Origin: Terriglobales bacterium
GTDB lineage: Bacteria; Acidobacteriota; Terriglobia; Terriglobales; Acidobacteriaceae
Assembly: GCA_025936825.1 (NCBI GenBank)
Contig: JAICSO010000001.1
Span: forward strand, 682,001 to 746,000
Length of the DNA stretch: 64,000 bases
Direction of reading: 5' to 3'
Positions 26,617 through 33,683 of this stretch are shown piece by piece. The translations under genes were made by a program, and so were the position numbers. Positions within the stretch are counted from its first letter, which is position 1. The number at the start of each line of letters is the position of its first letter. Under the pieces are notes generated by a model, which saw nothing but the letters and a program-made list of their open reading frames with translations, had not been told where the DNA came from and ran no database searches.

Positions 26617-27343
26617 GATGCCGAATGCAATCATTCTGTGCGGCGGTGCTGGCTCGCGCTTACGCAGCATCACAGGCGATGCGCCGAAAGCGATGGCGCT
26701 CATTGGGAGACGCCCCTTCCTGGAATTGTTGTTATCGCAATTGGCCCGCGGCTCCATCCGCCGAGTCATCCTTGCCGTGGGATTTCGCAAAGAAGCGATC
26801 ATGTCGCACTTTGGTGATCACCACAGCGGGTTAAAGCTCGTGTATTCGGTCGAGTCGTCGCCGCTCGGGACTGGTGGAGCTTTGCGGAATGCCGCCGAAC
26901 TACTCGACTCTGAGGTAGCTTTGGTGCTGAACGGCGACAGCTACATCGATGCTGATTTGAATCAGTTGATGAAGGACCACCACGACAATGAAGCCGACGT
27001 GACAGTATTGCTAACGAGAGACGAGTCCAGAAATGACTGCGGATCCGTGCGCTTCGACGAGAACGGTCGCATCACCAACTTTCAGGAGAAGATCTCGTCC
27101 CCCGAGGCTTCTTACGTGAACGCCGGTGTATACCTAATTTCACGCACTCTCTTGTTTGGCATACCAGTCGGGAATCCCGTATCGATAGAACGCGAACTTT
27201 TTCCGCAGTGGCTGCGAGACAAGAAGCTTGTTCGCGCGGCATTGAGTCCCGGCGCGTGTGTTGACATCGGGACCCCAGAGCGTTACCTCTTGGCACAAAC
27301 GGCGCTGGCGCACGCGGAAACCTCGAAGTGTGGTCCTGACTAA
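26609..27343 (+). CDS. hddC: D-glycero-alpha-D-manno-heptose 1-phosphate guanylyltransferase
   Basis: The product is 244 aa. The nucleotidyltransferase signature is at the start (AIILCGGAGSRLRSITGDAPKAM). LVLNGDSYIDADL carries the metal-binding Asp, and SYVNAGVYLISR and the C-terminal CVDIGTPERYLLAQ are typical of this sugar nucleotidyltransferase group. In the HddA-HddC-GmhA-GmhB setting it should activate heptose 1-phosphate with GTP to GDP-D-glycero-alpha-D-manno-heptose. Nucleotide preference (GDP not ADP) is inferred from the single-domain HddC-like form and the kinase type. Confidence 0.87.
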   Translation: MRKMPNAIILCGGAGSRLRSITGDAPKAMALIGRRPFLELLLSQLARGSIRRVILAVGFRKEAIMSHFGDHHSGLKLVYSVESSPLGTGGALRNAAELLDSEVALVLNGDSYIDADLNQLMKDHHDNEADVTVLLTRDESRNDCGSVRFDENGRITNFQEKISSPEASYVNAGVYLISRTLLFGIPVGNPVSIERELFPQWLRDKKLVRAALSPGACVDIGTPERYLLAQTALAHAETSKCGPD

Positions 27344-27422
27344 GGGTCAGCCAACATTATCGCAGTTGTGGCGAGCATCCTCGGTGTGAAAGTGTTAGGT
27401 CGTGCCTGTGGAGACTCCTAAT

Positions 27423-28088
27423 ATGACGTATTCTGCATCAACGCTGCTGGAGTTAATGCGCGAGCGGATCGCAGTCAACATCGATCTGCATCGGAAGATG
27501 CTCGGGGACGAGTGCCTTCAACAAACGCTCCTCGATATTGCGATGGAAGTCGTGCAATCGCTGCGGAAAGAAGGGAAGGTCTTGCTCTTCGGCAATGGCG
27601 GCAGTGCTGCAGATGCACAGCACCTCGCGGCGGAGTTTACGGGCAGGTATTTGAGAGAGAGGCATGCCCTGCCAGCCCTCGCTTTGAATGCAAACACATC
27701 CGCAATTACGGCGATTGGAAATGACTACGGGTTTGAGTGGGTATTTGCTCGCCAAGTGGAAGCGCTAGGGCGACGCGGCGACGTATGCGTCGGGATTACC
27801 ACTAGCGGAAACTCGCCGAACGTTCTTCGAGGGCTCCAAGTTGCGAAATCGAAGTCGATGATCACGGTCGCAATGACAGGTTCTTGTGGAGGCATGGCTT
27901 TCCAAATTGCCGATTACGCCATTCGTGTTCCTTCCTCAGAAACCCCAAGAATTCAAGAGTGCCATATCTTGGCGGGACACATGATCTGCGAGATCGTTGA
28001 GCAGGTTCTTTGCAGTAAACCCGAGTGTCAATGCGATGGCGAAAGCCGGGTGAGTGTGCAAGAGCTGCAGAAGACCGTTCTTGACTAG
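27423..28088 (+). CDS. gmhA: Sedoheptulose 7-phosphate isomerase (SIS domain)
   Basis: The product is 221 aa from ATG 27423, with GGAG 8 nt upstream; a GTG at 27402 is a less likely start. The SIS-domain motifs GNGGSAADAQHLAAEF and GITTSGNSPNVLRGL are present, and the His/Glu/Asp-rich C-terminal helix (RIQECHILAGHMICE) carries zinc-site residues of GmhA. It converts sedoheptulose 7-phosphate to D-glycero-D-manno-heptose 7-phosphate, the entry point to the pathway. About 80 nt separate it from hddC and 9 nt from gmhB. Confidence 0.93.
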   Translation: MTYSASTLLELMRERIAVNIDLHRKMLGDECLQQTLLDIAMEVVQSLRKEGKVLLFGNGGSAADAQHLAAEFTGRYLRERHALPALALNANTSAITAIGNDYGFEWVFARQVEALGRRGDVCVGITTSGNSPNVLRGLQVAKSKSMITVAMTGSCGGMAFQIADYAIRVPSSETPRIQECHILAGHMICEIVEQVLCSKPECQCDGESRVSVQELQKTVLD

Positions 28089-28097
28089 ACGACACAG

Positions 28098-28727
28098 ATG
28101 CGCCTTATATTCTCCAACTCCAGCACAACGACTTCTCCTGGGCACCCCGCAGTTTTCATTGACCGAGACGGAGTGATCAATCTCAGGCGGGCCGGAGACT
28201 ATGTTCTGCATTGGGAACAGTTCGTCTTCATGCCTGGCATTCGAGATGCCTTGCGGGATATAGCAGGTCTAGGTGTTCCGCTGATCGTCATCTCTAATCA
28301 ATCTGCTGTGGGAAGGGGCTTGCTTAGCCGCCCAATGCTGGAAGTAATCACACGCAACATGCATCAGAAACTCAAGAACCACGGTGTCTCCATTTTGGCT
28401 GTGTACTATTGCACTCATAAGCCACAAGACGAATGCATATGCCGGAAGCCCAATCCGGAGCTACTCTTGAAGGCCGCCGAAGATTTTTCTGTTGATATGA
28501 GTAAGTCGGTATTCATCGGCGATTCAGATGCAGACGTAAGAGCAGCTGCGGCCGCCGGCTGCCAGCCGGTCCTTTTTGGCCCCGGACTCACAGCTTGCTC
28601 ACCTTCCTCTGAGTGGAAGAGTGGCATTCCAGTTGCCAGAACGGCCCGTCAACTTCCGAATCTAGTAGCCAGGCTCCTCAAGAAGATCCCTTCCCCAGCA
28701 GACAGGCAAGCCCTTCAGAAGTCCTAA
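28098..28727 (+). CDS. gmhB: D-glycero-D-manno-heptose 1,7-bisphosphate 7-phosphatase (HAD family)
   Basis: The product is 209 aa. HAD motif I is FIDRDGVIN (nucleophile and general-acid Asp), motif II is VISNQSAVGRG, and motif IV is FIGDSDADVRAA. A CxH...C-x-C zinc-binding loop typical of GmhB is visible (YYCTHKPQDECICRKPN). It removes the 7-phosphate from heptose 1,7-bisphosphate before nucleotidyl transfer. It is the last gene of the polysaccharide cluster. No clear hairpin terminator follows. Confidence 0.92.
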   Translation: MRLIFSNSSTTTSPGHPAVFIDRDGVINLRRAGDYVLHWEQFVFMPGIRDALRDIAGLGVPLIVISNQSAVGRGLLSRPMLEVITRNMHQKLKNHGVSILAVYYCTHKPQDECICRKPNPELLLKAAEDFSVDMSKSVFIGDSDADVRAAAAAGCQPVLFGPGLTACSPSSEWKSGIPVARTARQLPNLVARLLKKIPSPADRQALQKS

Positions 28728-29066
28728 TCACGGCCTAGCACTCTGCTAGCTTGATCATCTCGCCCTAGCATTCTTCGACAGGCTCAGTTCCCCCACATCA
28801 CTGCATTGAAGTGCTTTGTGCAAACTGCCTTGGACACCTTTCGGACACCTTGACGAAGTGGTGTTTGTATCTGCTTGATTCTGCTGTGTCGTGCATGGAG
28901 TAAGCTGGACGTGCAAGTTGTAATTTATGTTTAACCTGGCGCCTCTTTTAAGGCATGGGTCGCAAAGGGCGGCATGATGCGACTATGGTGTCCGGCTCGG
29001 ACCGGGCCCATTCACTAGGACCACGCAATTACCGGTCCCGTTCACACCGGAGTCGCGTAGGATCGC
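28728..29066. other. Intergenic region with tandem repeat and tRNA-Lys fragment
   Basis: No gene is visible between gmhB and the HNH gene, which converge here. The region holds two GGACACCTT copies 11 nt apart (28832-28840, 28843-28851) and the 20-bp tRNA-Lys core at 28945-28964. The layout, with short direct repeats ~100-150 bp left of a tRNA fragment, copies that of 4796-4992, though the repeat sequences differ. Confidence 0.5.
28945..28964 (+). repeat. 20-bp tRNA-Lys anticodon-arm fragment (third copy)
   Basis: The 20 bases are identical to 2334-2353 of tRNA-Lys(TTT) and to the same part of the 4946-4992 copy. They cover the anticodon loop, the 3' side of its stem and the variable loop; then the match stops (AAGGGC instead of GGTTCG). 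Twenty matching bases just after the last polysaccharide gene and in the same orientation are unlikely by chance. I read it as a truncated attachment-site remnant. Confidence 0.75.
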
Positions 29067-29372
29067 TCAATCTGTTTTAACGTCAAAGCACCACGTCCAG
29101 GAATGGTGAGCACCAGCTAATATCGGCGGAGCTAGACCGAGCTTATTGGTCCATCGTGGTTTAACTTGACAATGCCTGCACAACGTAATTAAGTTGAATT
29201 CACAATCCTCACCAGCGTGGCTCCGGAATTGCTGGTGGTGGACTTGCAGGTTGCGACGAGCGCCGCACGATTGGCAGCGCCAGCCGTCGCGCCGAAGGAC
29301 TTGTTGCCACAGCTCCTGGTATTCATGTCTGGATAGCCGCAGCGGCGTGGTCTTGCGGATGCTGGGACTCAT
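29067..29372 (-). CDS. Small HNH-type endonuclease, variant C-terminus
   Basis: The product is 101 aa from ATG 29372. The HNH/McrA core is visible: a first zinc knuckle CQSC, then LQVHHQQF with the catalytic His, the Asn in FNLITL and a second knuckle CRHC. In typical members the second knuckle is followed by His and another His a few residues on; here it reads CQVKPRW, so the last part is altered. The final ~30 residues (to FDVKTD) look unlike the family and may come from a 3' rearrangement. It overlaps the gene before it by 4 nt (ATGA) and is last in a minus-strand operon. Confidence 0.8.
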   Translation of the reverse strand: MSPSIRKTTPLRLSRHEYQELWQQVLRRDGWRCQSCGARRNLQVHHQQFRSHAGEDCEFNLITLCRHCQVKPRWTNKLGLAPPILAGAHHSWTWCFDVKTD

Positions 29373-30070
29373 GCTGATTTCTGCTGAACTGATGTCAAAA
29401 ATTCATGCTGCTCTTGTCTGGACAAAAACTTGAAAAAATACAATGCCGAGCGTAGTAGCTGTTCTGGTTGTGCATGATCGAGATTTGCGCCGGCCAAGAA
29501 ATCTGCACAGATCATTTCAAGGCAGTACCCACGTGATTTGTCGCTGCCGAGCATCAGGGCTGCAGTCTCGATCGCCTGCTCGATCACCGGAATCTGGCTT
29601 TTGTACACCTTAAAGTAAATCAGCTCAGAAGGTTCTGAATCCTTTCCCGTCAGTTCCTTCTCGACTTCGTGACGAAACTGTTCCTTAGGGAGTACCCGGG
29701 CCTTGTGCAACCAGGTTGCACAATCGAAGTCCTGACCGTCGTTTCGTCGAGCGAGTTTCGCTAACTCCAGGCCCTTGCTCCATCCCACCTGCTTGAGCTC
29801 CCGTTTCGCCTCGGGGGGAAGGTGTTCATGGATAGACATCAGATAGTAGGCCTTACGGCGGGATTCAGGGAAGCGCCTCTCCAGGAAATCATCAAATGAT
29901 GACAATTTCTCAAACCGCCAGTACTGTCCAGCGCGCACTTCGCACAAATAGTGTCCAAGCTCGACGAAGCGCGTGTCTTTCTCTGCTTCCTGACGCCTCT
30001 CCCACGCGAGTATCTCGTCGATCTTCGACAGCACGAAGAGAGCTCGCTTCTGGTTCAGCTTCGGTGCCAT
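29369..30070 (-). CDS. Conserved-looking hypothetical, possible DNA-binding protein
   Basis: The product is 233 aa from ATG 30070, 10 nt after the nuclease stop; a TTG at 30109 inside that gene is a longer option. The N-terminal ~110 residues are helical, with FVELGHYLCEVRAGQYWRF and SFDDFLERRFPESRRKAYYL, the pattern (Phe-x2-Phe/Tyr-x2-x-Phe, then Ser-Arg-x-x-Ala-Tyr) of a helix-turn-helix found in phage and plasmid proteins. The C-terminal domain (YFKVYKSQIPVIEQAIETA, then GYCLEMICADFLAG) is a second small domain. I recognise no named family. Its place between a RecB-like nuclease and an HNH protein points to DNA processing. Confidence 0.65.
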   Translation of the reverse strand: MAPKLNQKRALFVLSKIDEILAWERRQEAEKDTRFVELGHYLCEVRAGQYWRFEKLSSFDDFLERRFPESRRKAYYLMSIHEHLPPEAKRELKQVGWSKGLELAKLARRNDGQDFDCATWLHKARVLPKEQFRHEVEKELTGKDSEPSELIYFKVYKSQIPVIEQAIETAALMLGSDKSRGYCLEMICADFLAGANLDHAQPEQLLRSALYFFKFLSRQEQHEFLTSVQQKSA

Positions 30071-30080
30071 AGGCGGTGTA

Positions 30081-30884
30081 CTAGTACGCAAGCTCGTCAA
30101 ACACACCAAGGTCGTGCGCTCCTGGCCGGCGGATCAAGCCAGCTTCGATCAACTGCGGCTTCTGGAGGCACAGCCCGATGAACGGACAGGTGCTGCAGGG
30201 ATTTTGCGGAAAACGAATGCCACTGTGCGGCAGGAACTGAGCTGACTCGATTTGGCGAATGGTTTCATGGACGAGAGCACTAAATTCACGCCGCTGCTCG
30301 TCGGCAATTCTGGTTCGAAAATACTGAACCTCCACCAGTCGCTTACGCACGAAGACCACCTGCGCGACTTCGGAAATTCCGGTCATCCAGGAATAACAAA
30401 GCAGCTGTGGATCGAGCGCAAGGATCCCTTCCGGTTGTTCCGGATAGCGGCTCGATGTTGTTTTCCATTCCAGCAAACACCCGAGGCCATCAAGCTTGCC
30501 AATGGCATCGACGTAAGCAACGAACTCATTGCCATTCGGCAGTGGGCGAGCGAACTTGATTTGGAGATTCTTTCGCGGTTGACGAACCTGAATGCGGTCT
30601 TCCTGGCAGAAGCGCTCGAGTAGCTGAACGCCCTGTTGCAGCATGCCGTCCCAGCTGTCCCGTTCCGAGTAGCGAAGCGGTTGTGTTTTGTATGCAGCCC
30701 ATTCCCGATATAGCGCCAGGGCGGCATCTTCCTTGCGAAAGTAGGCGGCCAACGCTTGCTCAAAGGCTCGGCCGAAGAGCATGGCTGCGCGCGTGTCCTT
30801 CTCCTGCCAGCCATCGAGATAACGATGGCGGTACCGGCGCGGACAGCCAAGATAATGGCTCAGTTGAGTGAAGCTGTATATCAT
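30081..30884 (-). CDS. PD-(D/E)XK nuclease, Cas4/AddB-like with iron-sulfur cysteines
   Basis: The product is 267 aa from ATG 30884. The nuclease core is visible: Asp126 in AYVDAIGKL, Glu139-Trp-Lys141 in LLEWKTTSS and the Gln/Tyr motif DPQLLCYSW (Gln160). One Cys near the N-terminus (Cys14, LGCPRRYRHRY) and three near the C-terminus (Cys230, Cys233, Cys239 in CSTCPFIGLC) match the 4Fe-4S arrangement of Cas4 and AddB. The protein is probably a DNA exonuclease. No CRISPR array, Cas1 or helicase is near, so neither Cas4 nor AddB is a fitting name. It overlaps the decayed upstream gene by 4 nt (ATGA). Confidence 0.88.
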   Translation of the reverse strand: MIYSFTQLSHYLGCPRRYRHRYLDGWQEKDTRAAMLFGRAFEQALAAYFRKEDAALALYREWAAYKTQPLRYSERDSWDGMLQQGVQLLERFCQEDRIQVRQPRKNLQIKFARPLPNGNEFVAYVDAIGKLDGLGCLLEWKTTSSRYPEQPEGILALDPQLLCYSWMTGISEVAQVVFVRKRLVEVQYFRTRIADEQRREFSALVHETIRQIESAQFLPHSGIRFPQNPCSTCPFIGLCLQKPQLIEAGLIRRPGAHDLGVFDELAY

Positions 30885-31364
30885 GATGCGACCTGCGTAG
30901 CATTATTCGGCCGGTTCGTTTCGGTGGACAATTCGGCCCAATGATCGCGAGGTGCAAAAGCATCGAGGTTGGGCAGGGAAGTGCCGTTCACCACCGTATG
31001 GCTGACCTTGACGACCCCACAGAGCCCGACGAGGTTCTTGTCATCAATCTCGTCACGTCCGAGTAGCTCTGGGGTCCTAGCCAAAATCGCGCAGAAACCA
31101 ATTGAGCTTCCAAAGAGTCTTAGCGGTGGCGTAAAGCCGGGCGGTGAACCGCCGGTCCCCCAGATCCCTTGGCTCAAGGACTCGGAAGAGCACAGAGAAA
31201 TACAATTTCTGCGCATGCCAGCGATGTTGGGCGCGCTCAACTCGAACCAGAAATATGCCGTCTGTTATTGCCTCATTTGGCCGGGTATCAGCCTTGCTGA
31301 TTCCTGATATGTAGCGCTTCGCGCGGCACCTGCCTGTGGGCGCGAGTAGCTGTTGAGCTGGCAA
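30881..31364 (-). pseudogene. Broken leading gene of the nuclease operon
   Basis: Two frames join into one sensible ~160-residue protein. The first half (31364 to ~31079) contains KADTRPNEAITDGIFLVRVERAQ, FSVLFRVLEPRDLGDRRF and LWKLNWFLRDFG, then meets TAG at 31078-31080. A few bases later one inserted base moves the reading frame; the second half continues ELLGRDEIDDKNLVGLCG and VVKVSHTVVNG, and ends in TGA 30881-30883, overlapping the nuclease ATG. Two lesions within ~12 bp argue for real decay rather than one sequencing error. The pattern resembles small phage replication-associated proteins (DUF669-like), but this is only a resemblance. Confidence 0.65.
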
Positions 31365-31470
31365 AGCAGAGCATTCCTATCCTTCTCCGCCCAGTCCGCC
31401 AGATGAGCAACAAAGGATAAATCGCGACTTGGTTGAAACCAGAATAGCTAGCTTTTTTGAGGCGTTGGGA

Positions 31471-31515
31471 TGGAGCCGACGATCGACTTGAACCGATGAC
31501 CTGCCGATTACGAAT
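31471..31515 (-). repeat. Decayed 3' half of a tRNA-Thr (CGT), candidate attachment remnant
   Basis: Read on the minus strand from 31515, the bases give an anticodon-loop sequence TTCGTAA (CGT, Thr), the 3' anticodon stem TCGGC, a T-arm ATCGG-TTCAAGT-CGAT lacking one C, the acceptor 3' strand CGTCGGC, the discriminator T and an encoded CCA ending at 31471. No matching 5' half (expected acceptor GCCGACG) is present upstream. It therefore cannot make a tRNA. Like the tRNA-Lys fragments it begins at the anticodon loop, as integrase crossovers do. The single-base loss in the T-arm suggests age. Confidence 0.7.
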
Positions 31516-31741
31516 TCGTTGCGGCGAGTAGCTCCAGGCTACCCCCCCATTTGTTTTCAATGGCGACAGGCACTGTGCATTGGCCTTCGCATCTCTCATT
31601 CTGCAGAATTGGGACAGCAAAATAAAAGCGGTTCAGCCTTTGTTTCCGCCTCGCTCAGAAAAGCAGTCATCGACAAATGCCAGTTCGACGTTGTCCCGGA
31701 ACAACCGCGCTGATGCATTGGTTTTTCTTCATTGTGGCAGT

Positions 31742-32872
31742 TCATCTCAGCAAGGCAGACGCTGCCCATAGCACCGGAGCTTGTCCGTGCATATCGCCGG
31801 TGTGGCGCGGACGAGTCAGGTAATACTCAAGATCATTTTTCTTCCCGGTACCTACGCAGACATTCGTCACGTCGGCATTCTGATCGATGTACCCGACCAA
31901 CGCGATCCACGCATTCCGAGCGGCCGGACCATAAATGTTCTCGTCGAGCCAGCCATTCTTTACACCGGTGATCATGGCAAACGTGAACATTCCTGTCGAA
32001 GAGGTCTCCGGCCAAGCTTCGGGATGATCGATCAGCTGACGCCACATCCCATCGGCGCCCTGGTTCGCGAGTAGCGCTTTCATCATCTTTCGATAACCTT
32101 CCAGAATTCGTCCGCGCTCGGGATGATTGGGTGGAAGCGAGCGTAGCATTTCGGCCATCCCCGCAGCAAACCACCCATCGCCTCGGCCCCAGAAAAATGG
32201 GACATCCGGCGCGTGGAAGAAGAGACCATTGGGTTGCTGCAGCTTGTCGAGGTACGCGACCATTTCCAGTGCAGCACGGTCAAGATACTTCGAGTCGCCG
32301 GTGGCGCGGAATGCTTGCATCTGCAAAATCGTGCTCATGTACATGTCGTCGACCCAGAAACGAGTTTCGGGCGTGAGTCCCGGCGCTAAAGTCTCAGGCT
32401 TGATACCGTCGCTTACTTGAACGTCCGGAGGCAGGGGATCCCACTGCGTGTCCGCAAACGACTTGCCCAGCTCCAGATATTTGGGATCTTTGGTTTCGAT
32501 ATAAATTTCCAGCGGCACGGCGCCAAAAACGGAGTAATCTACGTGCCGCTCGCGATGGATCAGTTGCGAACCCGGTGGCGAAAGCAATGGCTCAAATCTC
32601 TTGATCAGGTCAACGGTTAACTGCTTATTGCCGGAAAGTTGAGCGAAGGTCAGCGCGCCGTACCAGGTGCAAACCTCGGGGTACACGATCCTCTCCGGGT
32701 CTTGGTGAGGGCTGGTGACAAAATGTTCGGCCACTCGCTTGCCAATTTCCTGGGGAGAAGTTCCGGCCGGCCAATTCGAGAAATACTTGTCCTGCGCCAA
32801 GCTGAGTGGAACAGCAATTAATAGAAAGCATGCGGCGATAAGTAAATGGCGGCAATTTCTATTCACGTTCAC
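31742..32872 (-). CDS. Unsaturated rhamnogalacturonyl hydrolase-like GH105/GH88 protein
   Basis: The product is 376 aa with a signal peptide (LLIAACFLLIAVPLSLAQ). It has the six-hairpin (alpha/alpha) barrel sequence pattern: CTWYGALTFAQL, HVDYSVFGAVPLEIY, FWVDDMYMSTILQMQAF (the likely catalytic Asp is in VDDMYM, ~175-176), FFWGRGDGWFAAGMAEML and SSTGMFTFAMI. These enzymes release the unsaturated uronic acid from oligosaccharides made by pectate or rhamnogalacturonan lyases. The location, divergent from a pectinesterase remnant and near kduD, supports pectin catabolism. Export to the periplasm is likely from the signal peptide. Confidence 0.9.
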   Translation of the reverse strand: MNVNRNCRHLLIAACFLLIAVPLSLAQDKYFSNWPAGTSPQEIGKRVAEHFVTSPHQDPERIVYPEVCTWYGALTFAQLSGNKQLTVDLIKRFEPLLSPPGSQLIHRERHVDYSVFGAVPLEIYIETKDPKYLELGKSFADTQWDPLPPDVQVSDGIKPETLAPGLTPETRFWVDDMYMSTILQMQAFRATGDSKYLDRAALEMVAYLDKLQQPNGLFFHAPDVPFFWGRGDGWFAAGMAEMLRSLPPNHPERGRILEGYRKMMKALLANQGADGMWRQLIDHPEAWPETSSTGMFTFAMITGVKNGWLDENIYGPAARNAWIALVGYIDQNADVTNVCVGTGKKNDLEYYLTRPRHTGDMHGQAPVLWAASALLR

Positions 32873-32978
32873 GCTCCCGTCGAAATCAGATTAGTTTGAT
32901 TGCTTCCACACGTCATCAATGCTTTGCTCAAACACCAGGTGCGGAGATGCCAGCATACCCGATGGCAGCGCCTTGATG

Positions 32979-33654
32979 TCCTCTAAATCCTTCGATAACG
33001 ACTTCAGCCGCGGGAAGCCGCTCATGCCGCAAGGATCCCAGGCTGTAGCCTTGCTGGTGCACGGAGATCGCGCCGTGCTACGCCACGTCAGGATGCTGGG
33101 AGCGCAAGACACACTGTACTTGGGAAGCAAGTCATGCGCCTCCGAGCAGGGCCCGTGCGTTCCGGCCCGACAGTATCTCTCAGGACTGCTACGTCGAAGG
33201 CAATGTGGATTTCATTTTCGGCGATAGCAAAGCAGTGTTCGAACATTGTGAAATTCATGCCATCGCGCATAAGCTTATATTCCTGACGGCCCAAAGCAAG
33301 CACTATGCGCAGGAAGCAAGCGGCTATGTTTTTGATTACTGCCGTGTAACCGCGGATGCAGGAGCCGAACACATATTCCTCGGCCGGCCATGGCGGCCGT
33401 ATTCCACGGTAGTATTTTTGAATACGATGCTCGACGCGAACATTGAGCCAGCAGGATGGCGCGAGTGGCATCCGGGAGAAACGCACTCGCTCGAGATTTC
33501 GTTCTACGCCGAGTTCCATTCAAGCGGAGTTGGAGCGAGCCCACAGAGTCGCGATTCTCACTCGAAGCAGTTGAGCCGGGATGAAACACAACCGTATTCC
33601 ATTCGGGTTTTCCTGGCTGGGAACGACCGCTGGAATCCGAAAACAATAAAGTGA
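32979..33654 (+). pseudogene. Pectinesterase (CE8) remnant, 5' truncated and frameshifted
   Basis: The first part (to ~33180) encodes NDFSRGKPLMPQGSQAVALL and GAQDTLYLGSKSC, core beta-helix strands of pectin methylesterase including one catalytic Asp. One inserted base near 33180 shifts the frame; the rest reads CYVEGNVDFIFGD (second catalytic Asp), LIFLTAQS, and LGRPWRPYSTVVFLN with the conserved Arg, to TAA near 33654. No signal peptide or the first ~100 residues of a normal enzyme precede 32979; the minus-strand GH105 gene starts 100 bp away. The 3' part from 33205 could still be translated but would lack half of the active site. Divergent from GH105. Confidence 0.8.
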
Positions 33655-33683
33655 GTGGATTCGCTCACGGGAGGGTAGACATC

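Noticed and set aside
30081-30884. Possible CRISPR adaptation gene (Cas4)
   Set aside because: The cysteine and nuclease layout fits Cas4, but no repeat-spacer array, Cas1 or Cas2 occurs in the window; kept as a Cas4/AddB-like nuclease.
31288-31620. Minus-strand 110-codon frame over the tRNA-Thr remnant
   Set aside because: It runs straight through the tRNA fragment and has a composition without protein character.
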